A DNA stretch of 64,000 nt from AC-32 sp963763475 (GCA_963763475.1 CAVXOR010000002.1:186001-250000); one strand, 5' to 3'; numbered from the stretch's first letter, positions 52,820 to 61,583 are shown. A program made the numbers and translations. The notes: generated by a model not told the origin, from the sequence alone.

Positions 52820-53266
52820 TTAGTCTCCGACGCCGATTGCGGTCAGGAAGACCAGCACGACCGTCGTCACCGCGAGCAGGCCGTGGACCGCCACGATCGG
52901 CACCGGGAAGTGCTGCTCGGCGGGGGTGTCCGACGACCCCGGCTCCCCGGTCACGCCGGTGGCCGCGGCCGGCCCGCGCTGGCGCCGCTGGTACCAGATC
53001 GCGAACATCGTCCAGCCGATCACCGCGACGATCGCGAGCAGCACGAACGCGACCCACGCGAGTGCGTCGCTGTCGGTCGCCAGGTAGATGATCCAGATCA
53101 CCAGCCCGGTTGCCGCGAGCAGAAAGTGGCCGAGGATCAGCGGCGGTCGGATCCGGCTACCCGGCTCCCCTCCCTGCCGCATGCCGCCCCTCGAAAGCCA
53201 GATCGCGAGCAGGACGAAACCACCGGCGGCGGTCACGACCCACGCGATCAGCGCAGCCCATTCCAT
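52820..53266 (-). CDS. Hypothetical four-helix membrane protein
   Basis: 148 residues, ATG 53266, with a Shine-Dalgarno (GAAAGGAGG) ahead. Four hydrophobic segments (about 3-24, 43-62, 69-92, 123-145) and a polar Gly/Pro loop between the third and fourth. No recognised family. It lies 34 bases downstream of nad synthetase on the opposite-coordinate side, but on the same strand, it is transcribed after nothing obvious: the NAD synthetase gene ends at 53301, so this may be the next cistron. Confidence 0.68.
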   Translation of the reverse strand: MEWAALIAWVVTAAGGFVLLAIWLSRGGMRQGGEPGSRIRPPLILGHFLLAATGLVIWIIYLATDSDALAWVAFVLLAIVAVIGWTMFAIWYQRRQRGPAAATGVTGEPGSSDTPAEQHFPVPIVAVHGLLAVTTVVLVFLTAIGVGD

Positions 53267-53300
53267 CCACGCCTCCTTTCAATTATGAACGGGTTACGAA

Positions 53301-55016
53301 CTACCCGCGCCAGCGGTTTGTGATCGGGGTGCGCCGGTCGCGGCCGAATGCTTTCGGCGTCAGTCTTACCCCGGGCGGCGCCTGCCTACGCTTGTATTCG
53401 GCGCGGTCGATCAACGCGAGCGCCCGCTCGACCACGTCGACGTCGAAGCCGTCCTGCGAGAGCTCCTCGCGCGAGCGGTCCTGCTCGACATAGGCCTCGA
53501 GCACCCGGTCGAGCGCCGTGTACGGCGGAAGCGAGTCCTCGTCGAGCTGGTCGTCTCGCAGCTCTGCGCTCGGCGCGCGCTCGATGATCGTGGCGGGGAT
53601 CAGCTCCAGTCCAGCTCTCTCGTTCAGGTGGCGCGCGAGCCGGAAGACGTCCGTCTTGAAGACGTCCTTCAGGAGCGCGAAGCCGCCGGCCATGTCGCCG
53701 TAGAGCGTCGCGTAGCCGACCGACAGCTCCGACTTGTTCCCGGTCGCGACCACGAGCCAGCCGAACTTGTTCGAGAGCGCCATCAGCAGGACGCCTCGGA
53801 TCCGCGCCTGCAGGTTCTCCTCGGCGAGGTCGGGCTCGCGGCCTGCGAAGCTCTCGGCGAGGATCGACTCGAAGGCGTCGACGGCCGAGTTGATCGGCAG
53901 CTCGCGGAAGTCGGTGCCGAGGTTCTCCGCCAACCGCTGCGCGTCGGTGCGCGTGGCCTCGGACGAGTAGCGCGACGGCATCGAGACGCAGTGCACGCGC
54001 TCGGCGCCGAGCGCCTCGACCGCCAACGCGGCGGTGAGGGCCGAGTCGATTCCGCCCGAGACGCCGACCACGACCTGCTCGAAGCCGTTCTTGCCGACGT
54101 AGTCGCTCAGGCCTAGCTCGAGGGCGAGGCGCATCTGCTCGAGCTCGTCCAGGGGCTCGGCGAGGAACGGCTCGGTCCGGTCGCCGTGGAAGCGGCAGTC
54201 GCCGAGAGCGACGATCGGCAGGTCGGGCGCGGTGCCGCGCTCCCGTGCGAGCGCCCGGCGGCGCACGTCGCGCAACCGCCGCCCGACCGCGTCGGCGGGG
54301 TCGATGTCGACGACCAGCAGCGCCTCCTCGAACCCGGGCGCGCGTGCGAGCACGTGCCCCTCCTCGTCGAGCACGAGCGAGTGGCCGTCGAAGATCAGCT
54401 CGTCCTGGCCGCCCACGGCGTTGCAGAAGGCGACGAAGCATGCGTTGTCGCGCGCGCGTGTGGCGAACATCTCCTCGCGCTCGCGATCGCGGAGGACGTG
54501 GAACGGCGAGGCGGAGAGGTTCGTCAGCAGCTGCGCGCCGGCGAGTGCCAGGTCGGTCGCCGGCGGGCCGGGCTGCCACAGGTCCTCGCAGATCGTCGGG
54601 CCGACGAGCGTCCCGCCGAGCTCGAGCAGCAGGCAGTCGCGGGCCGGGGCGAAGTAGCGGTCCTCGTCGAAGACGCCGTAGTTGGGCAGGAAGCGCTTGC
54701 GGTAGACCGCCTTCACCTCACCGTCGGCGCAGACCGCGCAGGCGTTGTAGAGATCGCGGTCGAAGTGGGGGTAGCCCACCAGGGCGACCAGGTCGCGGGT
54801 CTCGCGGGCGATCTCCTGCAGCGACTCCTCGGCCGCGCGGATGAAGCCTGGCCGCAGCAGCAGGTCCTCGGGCGGATAGGCGGTGACCGCGAGCTCGGGG
54901 AGGAGGACGAGGTCGGCTTCGGCGCCCCTGGCCTCGGCGATCGCCTGCAGGATGCGCTCGCGGTTGCCGTCGAGGTCGCCGACGGTGGTGTTGATCTGGG
55001 CGAGCGCGAGTCGCAT
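53301..55016 (-). CDS. nadE: Glutamine-dependent NAD+ synthetase
   Basis: 571 residues. The N-terminal carbon-nitrogen hydrolase domain supplies ammonia from glutamine through Glu41 (LLPELAVTAYP), Lys107 (YRKRFLPNYG) and Cys143 (TICEDLW). The C-terminal synthetase domain has the ATP pyrophosphatase P-loop GVSGGIDSALTAAL (about 306-319) and the NAD-site stretch ATGNKSELSVGYATLYGDMAGG, in part. It converts deamido-NAD to NAD. The length is normal for the two-domain form. Confidence 0.95.
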   Translation of the reverse strand: MRLALAQINTTVGDLDGNRERILQAIAEARGAEADLVLLPELAVTAYPPEDLLLRPGFIRAAEESLQEIARETRDLVALVGYPHFDRDLYNACAVCADGEVKAVYRKRFLPNYGVFDEDRYFAPARDCLLLELGGTLVGPTICEDLWQPGPPATDLALAGAQLLTNLSASPFHVLRDREREEMFATRARDNACFVAFCNAVGGQDELIFDGHSLVLDEEGHVLARAPGFEEALLVVDIDPADAVGRRLRDVRRRALARERGTAPDLPIVALGDCRFHGDRTEPFLAEPLDELEQMRLALELGLSDYVGKNGFEQVVVGVSGGIDSALTAALAVEALGAERVHCVSMPSRYSSEATRTDAQRLAENLGTDFRELPINSAVDAFESILAESFAGREPDLAEENLQARIRGVLLMALSNKFGWLVVATGNKSELSVGYATLYGDMAGGFALLKDVFKTDVFRLARHLNERAGLELIPATIIERAPSAELRDDQLDEDSLPPYTALDRVLEAYVEQDRSREELSQDGFDVDVVERALALIDRAEYKRRQAPPGVRLTPKAFGRDRRTPITNRWRG

Positions 55017-55049
55017 GGGCAGGTTTTAGACTACCAGTCGAAAACTTCG

Positions 55050-55826
55050 TCAGCGGTTCAGCCGGATCGCGTTCAGGTCGTTCTCGGCGATCTCGTCGGC
55101 TCGCCTGATGAGGTCCTCGATGTCGTCGTGCTCGGCATGGATGTAGCGGCCGGCGAGGGCATCGGCCCGCCCCGAGGCGAGCACGCGCACGAGCCGCGGC
55201 GCCAGCTCCGGGGGCGTCCACGGCGCGTCGTCGGCGAAGTGCCCCTCGGTCATCTCGGTACGGACCAGCCCGGGGCTGATCAGGAAGACGCGCACGGGAG
55301 TGTCGGCCAGCTCGTTCGCGAGCGTCTCGGCCAGCCGGTTGGCGGCGGCCTTGCTCGACGTGTAGCCGGTGTTGCTCGCACCGGGGAGGTAGCCGGCGCC
55401 GCTGCCCGTGATCACGATCCGCCCGCGGCCGCGGGCGAGCATTCCCGGGATCACGGCGCGCGCCGAGTGATAGACGCCGAGGACGTTCACCTCGTGCGTC
55501 CGCCACCACCGGGCCGGGTCGCTCTCCGCGAGCTCGTCCTCGCCGCTGCCGATTCCGGCGTTCGCGGCCAGCAGGTCGATCGGCCCGAGCTCACGCTCGG
55601 TCTCCGCCACCGCGCGCTCGACCGCCTGCAGGTCGGTCACGTCGAGCTCGAGCGCGAGGCCGCCGAGCTCCTGCGCGACCTGCTCGACCTGGTCCTTCGA
55701 GCGAGCGGCAACCGCGACCCTGGCGCCCGCGTCGGCGAGCTCGCGCGCGATCCCGGCGCCGATCCCGCGACCGCCGCCCGTGACGAGCGCGACCTGTCCG
55801 TCGAGGCGGTCAACCGGCTGCGACAT
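55050..55826 (-). CDS. Short-chain dehydrogenase/reductase
   Basis: 258 residues from ATG 55826. Classical SDR: cofactor motif VTGGGRGIGAGIA (about 15-27), AANAGIG (about 89-95), catalytic Ser in VITGSGAG and YTSSK (catalytic Tyr and Lys). The acidic residue after strand two is not evident (AARSKDQ), which leans to NADP(H). The substrate is unknown. It overlaps the acyl-CoA synthetase-like gene by 17 bases, so the two are co-transcribed. Confidence 0.88.
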   Translation of the reverse strand: MSQPVDRLDGQVALVTGGGRGIGAGIARELADAGARVAVAARSKDQVEQVAQELGGLALELDVTDLQAVERAVAETERELGPIDLLAANAGIGSGEDELAESDPARWWRTHEVNVLGVYHSARAVIPGMLARGRGRIVITGSGAGYLPGASNTGYTSSKAAANRLAETLANELADTPVRVFLISPGLVRTEMTEGHFADDAPWTPPELAPRLVRVLASGRADALAGRYIHAEHDDIEDLIRRADEIAENDLNAIRLNR

Positions 55827-57747
55827 GCTCGATCTCCTCCAGGGTCTCGGGGTTTTCCAGCGAAGAGAGGTCGCCCGGGTCTGCCCCGAGCGCCTTCGCG
55901 CGAACCGCTCGTCTGACGATCTTCGCGCTGCGCGTCTTCGGCAGCGCCGAGACGAACAACACGCGTTCGGGCGCGAACGCCTTGCCCAGCGCCTCGGCCG
56001 CGAGCCTGCGCAGCTCACCCGCGAGCTCGTCGCTCGGCTCCGCGCCGGGCACCAGCGCGCAGAAGACCCAGGCGACCTCGCCCTTCACCTCGTGCGGCAC
56101 CCCGACCGCCGCCGCTTCGGCCACCGACGGGTGCGCGACCAGTGCGGACTCGAGCTCCGCCGGCCCGAGCCGCTTGCCGGCGATGTTGAGCGTGTCGTCG
56201 GAGCGCCCGTGGAGGAACCAGTAGCCGTCCTCGTCCACCGAGGCCCAGTCGCCGTGCACCCAGACCCCCGGCAGCCGGCGCCAGTACGTGTCGAGGTAGC
56301 GCTCCCGGTCGCCCCAGAAGCCGCGAGTCATTCCCGGAAAAGGCCGGCGGCAGACGAGCTCGCCGACCTCGCCGCGCACGGAACGGCCCTCGGAGTCGAC
56401 GACGTCCATCGCCATGCCCAGCGCCGGCCCGCCGAGTGAGCACGACTTGATCGGCGCCGCGGGCGTGGGCGAGAGGAAACAGGCTCCGACCTCCGTGCCG
56501 CCCGAACAGTTGATGATCGGGCAGCGCGCGCCGCCGACGTGCTCGAAGAGCCAGCGGTACGGCTCTGGATTCCAGGGTTCACCCGTCGTCACCAGCACCC
56601 GCAGCGAAGAGAGGTCGTGACGCTCGACCAGCTCGGCGCCGTGCGGGATCAGGGCGCGCACGAGCGTCGGCGAGAGGCCGAGGATCGAGACGCGCTCGGA
56701 CTCGACGATGCCCCAGAGCCGGTCGGCGGCAGGCCAGTCGGGCGCGCCCTCCGCGAAGACGATCGTGCAGCCGAGCGCCATCCCGCCGACCACCTCCCAT
56801 GGGCCCATGATCCAGCCCATGTCGGTGACGAAATGGATCACGTCGCCCGGCTTCGCGTCGGCCTGGTAGGCGACCTCGCGCGTGATCGAGACCAGGAAGC
56901 CGCCCTGCACGTGGAGCACGCCCTTCGGCGCGCCGGTCGTGCCCGAGGTGTAGGTGAGCAGGTACGGGTGCTCCGAGTCGACCTCGAGCGGCTCGAGCTC
57001 ACCGGTCGACTCCTCCAGCGCCTCGTCCCAGAAGACGTCGCGCCCCGCCTGCATCGGCACGTCGCCGCCGAGCCTGCGCCAGACGACCACGTGCTCGACC
57101 GATGGCGAATCCGCGAGCGCCTCGTCGACCAAAGCCTTCATCGGCACTTCGCGGCCGCGGCGCAGCGAGCCGTCGGCGGTAATCACGGCCTTCGCCTCGG
57201 CGTGCTGCAGCCTGGCCGCGATCGCGGGTGCCGCGAAGCCGGAGAAGATCGGCACCTGGATCGCACCGAGGTGGGCGCAGGCGTGGGAGGCGATCGCCAC
57301 CTCCGGCGACATCGGCAGGAAGATCGCCACCCGATCGCCGGGCTCGACGCCGAGTCGGGCAAGGGCCTCGGCCAGCCGCGTGACCTGGTCGGAGACCTCG
57401 CGATACGAGAGCGACTTCCGCTGCCCGTCCTCGCTCTGCCAGACGGCGGCGGGCTCGTCCGCACGCTCACCGCGAGCCCAGCGGTGCACGCAGTTCCAGG
57501 CGAGGTTGAGCTGGCCGCCGACGAACCAGGTCGCCCATTCCGGCCCGCGCGACTCGTCGACCACGGCGTCCCACCGGCGCGAGAACTCGAGCCCCAAGTC
57601 CTCGATCGCCGCCGGCCAGAAGCGCTCGGGCTCCTCGGCTGAGAAGCGCACCAGAGAGGGGTATTCCTCGAAGCCGAGCTTCCGCGCGAGCCGCAGCGCG
57701 TTCGTACGCTCACGCGTGGCGTCGTCCGGGGACCAGACCACCTCCAT
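55810..57747 (-). CDS. AMP-forming acyl/acetyl-CoA synthetase-like protein
   Basis: 645 residues from ATG 57747. Motifs: YTSGTTGAPKGVLHVQGGF (adenylation P-loop), INCSGGTEVGACF, VHGDWASVDEDGYWFLHGRSDD and the C-terminal PKTRSAKIVRR with the conserved Lys. The N-terminal part with WFVGGQLNLAWNCVHRW places it with acetyl/propionyl-CoA synthetase-like enzymes, but the substrate pocket stretch differs from the true acsA at 40769 (INCSGGTEV instead of VDTWWQTET), so the acid is probably not acetate. Confidence 0.9.
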   Translation of the reverse strand: MEVVWSPDDATRERTNALRLARKLGFEEYPSLVRFSAEEPERFWPAAIEDLGLEFSRRWDAVVDESRGPEWATWFVGGQLNLAWNCVHRWARGERADEPAAVWQSEDGQRKSLSYREVSDQVTRLAEALARLGVEPGDRVAIFLPMSPEVAIASHACAHLGAIQVPIFSGFAAPAIAARLQHAEAKAVITADGSLRRGREVPMKALVDEALADSPSVEHVVVWRRLGGDVPMQAGRDVFWDEALEESTGELEPLEVDSEHPYLLTYTSGTTGAPKGVLHVQGGFLVSITREVAYQADAKPGDVIHFVTDMGWIMGPWEVVGGMALGCTIVFAEGAPDWPAADRLWGIVESERVSILGLSPTLVRALIPHGAELVERHDLSSLRVLVTTGEPWNPEPYRWLFEHVGGARCPIINCSGGTEVGACFLSPTPAAPIKSCSLGGPALGMAMDVVDSEGRSVRGEVGELVCRRPFPGMTRGFWGDRERYLDTYWRRLPGVWVHGDWASVDEDGYWFLHGRSDDTLNIAGKRLGPAELESALVAHPSVAEAAAVGVPHEVKGEVAWVFCALVPGAEPSDELAGELRRLAAEALGKAFAPERVLFVSALPKTRSAKIVRRAVRAKALGADPGDLSSLENPETLEEIEHVAAG

Positions 57748-57762
57748 GCGGCCAAGCGTAAC

Positions 57763-57805
57763 TTGACGCTGTTTGCTAGTGAGCGCTAACCTAGTGACGG
57801 CTAAC
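57763..57805 (+). promoter_or_regulatory. Promoter and tandem operator repeats of the MFS-TetR operon
   Basis: TTGACG (57763-57768), 18 bases, TAACCT (57787-57792) form a sigma-70-like promoter. Two adjoining 15-bp direct repeats, CTAGTGAGCGCTAAC (57776-57790) and CTAGTGACGGCTAAC (57791-57805), cover the spacer and -10 box. Binding of the co-encoded TetR protein there would block transcription. Confidence 0.62.
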
Positions 57806-57825
57806 TTCGACTGGCTGGAGGGCAC

Positions 57826-59265
57826 GTGCGCGCAAGGATCTTCGCGGAGGAAAACCGCAGGTGGTGGACGTTGGGGGCGCTCTGCTTCGCCCTCTTCATG
57901 ATCATGCTCGACAACACCGTCGTGAACGTCGCGCTGCCGGCGATCAAGGCCGACCTGGGGATGAGCACCGCCGAGCTCGAGTGGACGGTCGCTGCCTACG
58001 CGCTGACCTTCGCCTCGCTGCTGCTGACTGGCGGGAAGCTCGGTGACCTGCTCGGCCGGCGGCTGATCTTCACGATCGGCCTGGCCGTCTTCACCCTCTC
58101 CTCGCTCGCGTGCGGGCTCTCGTCGAGCGCGCCCGAGCTGATCTCGGCGCGCGCCGTCCAGGGCGTCGGCGCCGCGCTGATGATGCCGGCGACGCTCTCG
58201 ATCATCTCCGCCACCTTCGCCGCCCGCGAGCGTGGGATGGCGATCGGGATCTGGGCCGGTGTCTCCGCGATGGCGCTGGCCATCGGGCCGCTGCTCGGCG
58301 GGATCATCACCGAGCACATCTCCTGGAACTGGATCTTCTACGTGAACGTCCCCATCGGGGTCGCCGGCGTGATCGCCGCGCTCACGGTGGTGCCCGAGTC
58401 GAAGGACACCTCACACGAGCAGCGGCTCGACCTGCCCGGCCTGCTCACTTCCGGCATCGGCCTGCTGGCGCTCGTCTACGCGCTGATCGAGGGGCACGAG
58501 TACGGCTGGACGTCGGCCCGCATCGTCGGCCTCTTCCTCGTCGCGGCTGTGGCGCTCGTCGGGTTCGTGCTGCTGGAGCGGCACCAGCGCCTCCCGATGC
58601 TCGACCTCTCCCTCTTCCGGAACGGCACCTTCCTCGGCGCGAACATCGTCGCGATCCTCGTCACGCTCGCGATGTTCGGGATCTTCGTCTTCTTCCCGAT
58701 CTACATGCAGACCTTCCGCGGCTGGTCGCCGATCCAGGCCGGCGCGGCGCTCCTGCCCTGGACGCTGATGGTGGTCGTCTTCGCGCCGATCGCCGGCAAG
58801 CTCTCCGACCGAGTCGGGTCTCGCTGGCTGATGGCCGGCGGGATGACGGTGGTCGCCGCCTGCTGCCTGCTGCTCTCGACGGTGACGCTGCACTCGACGT
58901 TCTGGCACATGCTGCCCGCGTTCCTGCTCGGCGGGCTGGGAATGTCGTTCGTGATGACGCCGATGTCGGCGGCCGCGATGGGCGCGGCCCCGGTCGCCAA
59001 GGCCGGCGTCGCCTCGGGCGTGCTCAACACCTTCCGCCAGGTCGGAGTCGCGCTCGGGATCGCGATCACCGGGGCGATCGTGGCGAACCGCGCCACGGCC
59101 TCGGCTGCTGGAGGGGCGAGCCCGCCGGAGGCGTTCGTCCACGGGCTGACCTTCGCGATGCGGGTCAGCGCAGTGATCTGCCTCGGTGCTGCCGTCGTCG
59201 CGGCCGTGCTCGTACGGCGCTATCGCCACGCCGAGGCGAGCCAGCCGGCCGAGGCCGCGGCGTGA
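57826..59265 (+). CDS. MFS drug/metabolite exporter, DHA2 (EmrB/QacA) family
   Basis: 479 residues from GTG 57826 with Shine-Dalgarno GGAGGGC. About 14 helices. Motifs: LDNTVVNVALPAI in helix 1 (motif D1 of the DHA2 family), GKLGDLLGRR (motif A, between helices 2 and 3), and the motif C-like GPLLGGIITEHISWNWIFYVN, in part, at helix 5. It likely exports drugs or other toxic hydrophobic compounds by proton antiport. It is followed by its TetR-type regulator (GTGA overlap) and preceded by tandem operator repeats. Confidence 0.93.
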   Translation: MRARIFAEENRRWWTLGALCFALFMIMLDNTVVNVALPAIKADLGMSTAELEWTVAAYALTFASLLLTGGKLGDLLGRRLIFTIGLAVFTLSSLACGLSSSAPELISARAVQGVGAALMMPATLSIISATFAARERGMAIGIWAGVSAMALAIGPLLGGIITEHISWNWIFYVNVPIGVAGVIAALTVVPESKDTSHEQRLDLPGLLTSGIGLLALVYALIEGHEYGWTSARIVGLFLVAAVALVGFVLLERHQRLPMLDLSLFRNGTFLGANIVAILVTLAMFGIFVFFPIYMQTFRGWSPIQAGAALLPWTLMVVVFAPIAGKLSDRVGSRWLMAGGMTVVAACCLLLSTVTLHSTFWHMLPAFLLGGLGMSFVMTPMSAAAMGAAPVAKAGVASGVLNTFRQVGVALGIAITGAIVANRATASAAGGASPPEAFVHGLTFAMRVSAVICLGAAVVAAVLVRRYRHAEASQPAEAAA

Positions 59266-59855
59266 GCTCCCGCCTCTCGGGGCCAGAGCGTCGCCAGGCG
59301 GTCGTCGAGACAGCGTGCCGGGTCTTCGCCAAGAGCAGCTATCGCGGCTCGACCACGGCGCAGATCGCACGCGAGACGGGCGTCACCGAGCCGGTGCTCT
59401 ACCGGCACTTCGCCTCGAAGCGCGAGCTCTACCTCGCCTGCCTGGACGCCGTCTGGGAGCGTGTGCGCGCACTCTGGGAGAAGGCGCTCGAGCGGGAGCA
59501 GGACCCTTCGAGCTGGCTGCGAGCGATCGGCAAGGCCTACCTCGAGGAGCGGAGCGCTGCCCGCATCGCGCTCATCGACCTCTGGATCCAGGCGTTGACG
59601 GAGGCCGCCGACGACCCCGAGATCCGCCGCGCGCTGCGCGCTCAGGTGCGCGAGGTGCACACCTTTGTCGCCGACGTGATCCGCCGTGCCCAGCTCGCCG
59701 GCGGGATCGTGGCCGAGCGCGACCCGGATGCCGAAGCGTGGATCTTCATCTCGCTGGGGCTGCTGACGACGATCGACCGCCGCCTCGGCAGCCTGGTCGG
59801 CGACGAGTTCCAGGCGATCGTCGACTCCCGCCGCGCCTGGATGACCGGCGCGTAG
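59262..59855 (+). CDS. TetR-family transcriptional repressor
   Basis: 197 residues from GTG 59262. The N-terminal helix-turn-helix (VVETACRVFAKSSYRGSTTAQIA ... VTEPVLYRHFASKRELY) is unmistakable. The C-terminal ligand domain is all-helical and not assignable. By position it should repress the exporter operon, including itself, at the 57776-57805 repeats. A rho-independent terminator follows 19 bases after the stop. Confidence 0.9.
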   Translation: MSSRLSGPERRQAVVETACRVFAKSSYRGSTTAQIARETGVTEPVLYRHFASKRELYLACLDAVWERVRALWEKALEREQDPSSWLRAIGKAYLEERSAARIALIDLWIQALTEAADDPEIRRALRAQVREVHTFVADVIRRAQLAGGIVAERDPDAEAWIFISLGLLTTIDRRLGSLVGDEFQAIVDSRRAWMTGA

Positions 59856-59866
59856 CCGGACCGAGA

Positions 59867-60044
59867 CAAAAGAAAAGCCCCCGGCTGCGGCTCCGGGGGC
59901 TTCTGGTTTTTGCGGGCCTTCCTGAGAGGCGACGGCCCGGAGGCCTTGGCTCTGCGGCCCAGCCACTACCTCCGGGCCTTCCGTCGCCGTTCTCTGGCGC
60001 GCCCCTTACATCCCGTAAGCCTGGCGTCCGGCTGGGTGCAAGGT
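59867..60044 (-). ncRNA. Predicted structured small RNA (about 178 nt)
   Basis: A minus-strand transcript is predicted from a near-consensus promoter (60051-60079) to an intrinsic terminator (59875-59902 plus TTTTCTTTTG). No open reading frame of note lies inside. It can fold into three hairpins: a small one around CTTAC-GGGAT-GTAAG (about 60010-60025), a long one at 59924-59994 (GGCGACGG/CCGTCGCC and CCCGGAGG/CCTCCGGG stems with a four-base bulge and an inner GGCT/AGCC stem), and the terminator. I cannot match it to a known family: RNase P, tmRNA and SRP signatures are absent. The plus strand folds equally, so a leader of the downstream regulator gene is an alternative. Confidence 0.55.
59875..59911. 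terminator. Bidirectional intrinsic terminator
   Basis: AAGCCCCCGG (59875-59884) and CCGGGGGCTT (59893-59902) form a 10-bp stem with an eight-base loop. On the plus strand it is followed by CTGGTTTTT, ending the TetR operon. On the minus strand it is followed by TTTTCTTTTG, ending the small RNA that starts near 60044. Confidence 0.92.
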
Positions 60045-60050
60045 GGTCGG

Positions 60051-60079
60051 AATATAGACCCGTCCCAACCCGGCGTCAA
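60051..60079 (-). promoter_or_regulatory. Sigma-70-type promoter of the small RNA
   Basis: On the minus strand, TTGACG (60079-60074), exactly 17 bases, TATATT (60056-60051). Both boxes differ from consensus at one position each. This is the best housekeeping promoter I can see in the window, and it points away from the XRE-TPR gene, towards the structured region and terminator. Confidence 0.68.
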
Positions 60080-60196
60080 GTAGCTCGGTCAAGTGATTTT
60101 CAGATCCCCCAGTTCACCGGGTTTGCGGCTTCGTATGACCTTTTTGGGGGATATTCCGAAATGACCACTTGCGCATGAGTCAAGTATGGGTTTGAC
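60075..60196. repeat. GTCAAG repeats and inverted repeats between the small RNA promoter and the XRE-TPR gene
   Basis: GTCAAG occurs at 60075-60080 (over the -35 box of the RNA promoter), 60088-60093 and 60179-60184. The last forms an inverted repeat with TTGAC at 60192-60196 (GTCAA-N7-TTGAC). A separate inverted repeat ATCCCCCA/TGGGGGAT spans 60104-60152. These may be binding sites for the XRE regulator, whose gene begins at 60212. The region is distinctly less GC-rich than its surroundings. Confidence 0.45.
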
Positions 60197-60211
60197 TTCG
60201 CCTGCAGGCCC

Positions 60212-61564
60212 ATGTCCTCTCGCATGTCCGCAACCCGCCAGCTTCGCCCCGCCGCCCAGCCCGGTAGCGCCCGCCTCGGCGAGCGCGTCCGCCAGCTGCG
60301 CGTGGCCGCGGGGCTGACCCAGACCGATCTCGCCGGCGATCGTTTCTCGAAGGAGTACGTCAGCCAGATCGAGCGCGGGAAGACCAGGCCCACGCGCGAG
60401 ACGATCGAGTGGCTCGCCGGGAAGCTGGGCGTCGACCCGGGTTTCCTCGAGCGTGGCGTCTCCGCCGACGAGCGCAGCCGCGTCGAGACGATGCTGGCCC
60501 GCGCCGAGGCGCTGACGAACGCCGAGCGCTACGACGAGTCGATCGAGGAGTACGACAACCTGCAGACGGCGCTGCTCGCGACGGGCGCGGTCGACCTCGA
60601 GGTTCGCTCGCTCTCGGGCCAGGCCTGGGCGCTCGTCCAGCGCGGCGACGTCCGCACCGGTCTCCAGGTCTTCGAGCGGGCGCGGCAGCTCGCCGAGCGG
60701 CCCGAGTTCTCGGACATCGACCGGGCCGACCTGCTCTACCGCATGGGTTTCTGCCGCTACAAGCTTTCGAGCAACGCCACCGCGCTCGGTCTCTTCAACG
60801 AGGCGCTCACGCTCGCCGAGGGCTCCGGCCTTCCGTGCGACGCGCTCCGCGCCGAGATCTTCCATTCCCGCGCGCTCTGCTACCGCAAGCAGCGCGACTT
60901 CGAGGCCGCCCGCGAGGACGTCGAGCGCGCGCTCGAGCTCGCGGAGGCGCTCGACGACCGCCGCACGATGGCCGACGTGTTCCTGAACGCCTCGCTCGTC
61001 GCCGAGCGGATGGGCCAGTGGGTGCTCGCGCGCAGCTATGCCGAGCGCGCCCGCGGCCACTACCAGGAGCTCAACGACGGCCGCAAGTTCGCCGGCGTGC
61101 TGAACAACCTCGGCGGGCTGAACCTGCTGCTCGGCCGGCCGGAGCAGGCGATCGAGCACCTGAAGGCGTCGTTCAGCGCGGCGCTCGAGGTCGACAGCGT
61201 CGAGACGGCCGCGCAGGCGGAAGGCTCCCTGGCCACGGTGCACCTGCACCTCGGCGACTGGGAGCAGGCGGAGCAGCTGTCGCGCCACGCGCTGTCGCTC
61301 GTGACCGACCGAGAGGATTACCTGCACGAGATCGCGCCGACCCAGCTCGTGCTGGGGCGCGCGCTCATGGAGCAGGACAAGCTCGAGGAGGCTGAGCAGT
61401 GGCTCCGCGCCTCCGACTCGAGTGCCGAGCGGCTGGAGTCGATCGGCCATCGAGCGGCTGCGTGGATCGCGCTGGGCGATCTCGAGATCCGAAGGAACAA
61501 TCAGCCAGAGGCCGCCGGGTTGTACCGGCGTGCTGCCGAGGCGCTACAGGATGTCCGGTTCTAA
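60212..61564 (+). CDS. XRE-HTH/TPR regulator with RRNPP-like architecture
   Basis: 450 residues from ATG 60212 (ATG 60224 is an alternative; neither has a clear Shine-Dalgarno). An XRE helix-turn-helix at about 20-75 (LGERVRQLRVAAGLTQTDLAG, in part, then FSKEYVSQIERGKTRPT) is followed by a helical array of eight or so tetratricopeptide repeats to the C-terminus (for example ATALGLFNEALTLAEGSGL, FAGVLNNLGGLNLLLGRPEQ). This is the layout of the Rap-Rgg-NprR-PlcR-PrgX peptide-sensing regulators, but it is also found in other actinobacterial regulators with no peptide. The secreted-peptide gene 19 bases downstream makes peptide sensing the leading idea. Confidence 0.85.
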   Translation: MSSRMSATRQLRPAAQPGSARLGERVRQLRVAAGLTQTDLAGDRFSKEYVSQIERGKTRPTRETIEWLAGKLGVDPGFLERGVSADERSRVETMLARAEALTNAERYDESIEEYDNLQTALLATGAVDLEVRSLSGQAWALVQRGDVRTGLQVFERARQLAERPEFSDIDRADLLYRMGFCRYKLSSNATALGLFNEALTLAEGSGLPCDALRAEIFHSRALCYRKQRDFEAAREDVERALELAEALDDRRTMADVFLNASLVAERMGQWVLARSYAERARGHYQELNDGRKFAGVLNNLGGLNLLLGRPEQAIEHLKASFSAALEVDSVETAAQAEGSLATVHLHLGDWEQAEQLSRHALSLVTDREDYLHEIAPTQLVLGRALMEQDKLEEAEQWLRASDSSAERLESIGHRAAAWIALGDLEIRRNNQPEAAGLYRRAAEALQDVRF

Positions 61565-61583
61565 GGAGTCGAAGGAGGTGAAT

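Noticed and set aside
59913..60044. Cobalamin or other known riboswitch in the intergenic region
   Set aside because: A GCCACT string on the plus strand first suggested a B12 box, but the other conserved blocks are missing and no fitting gene follows.
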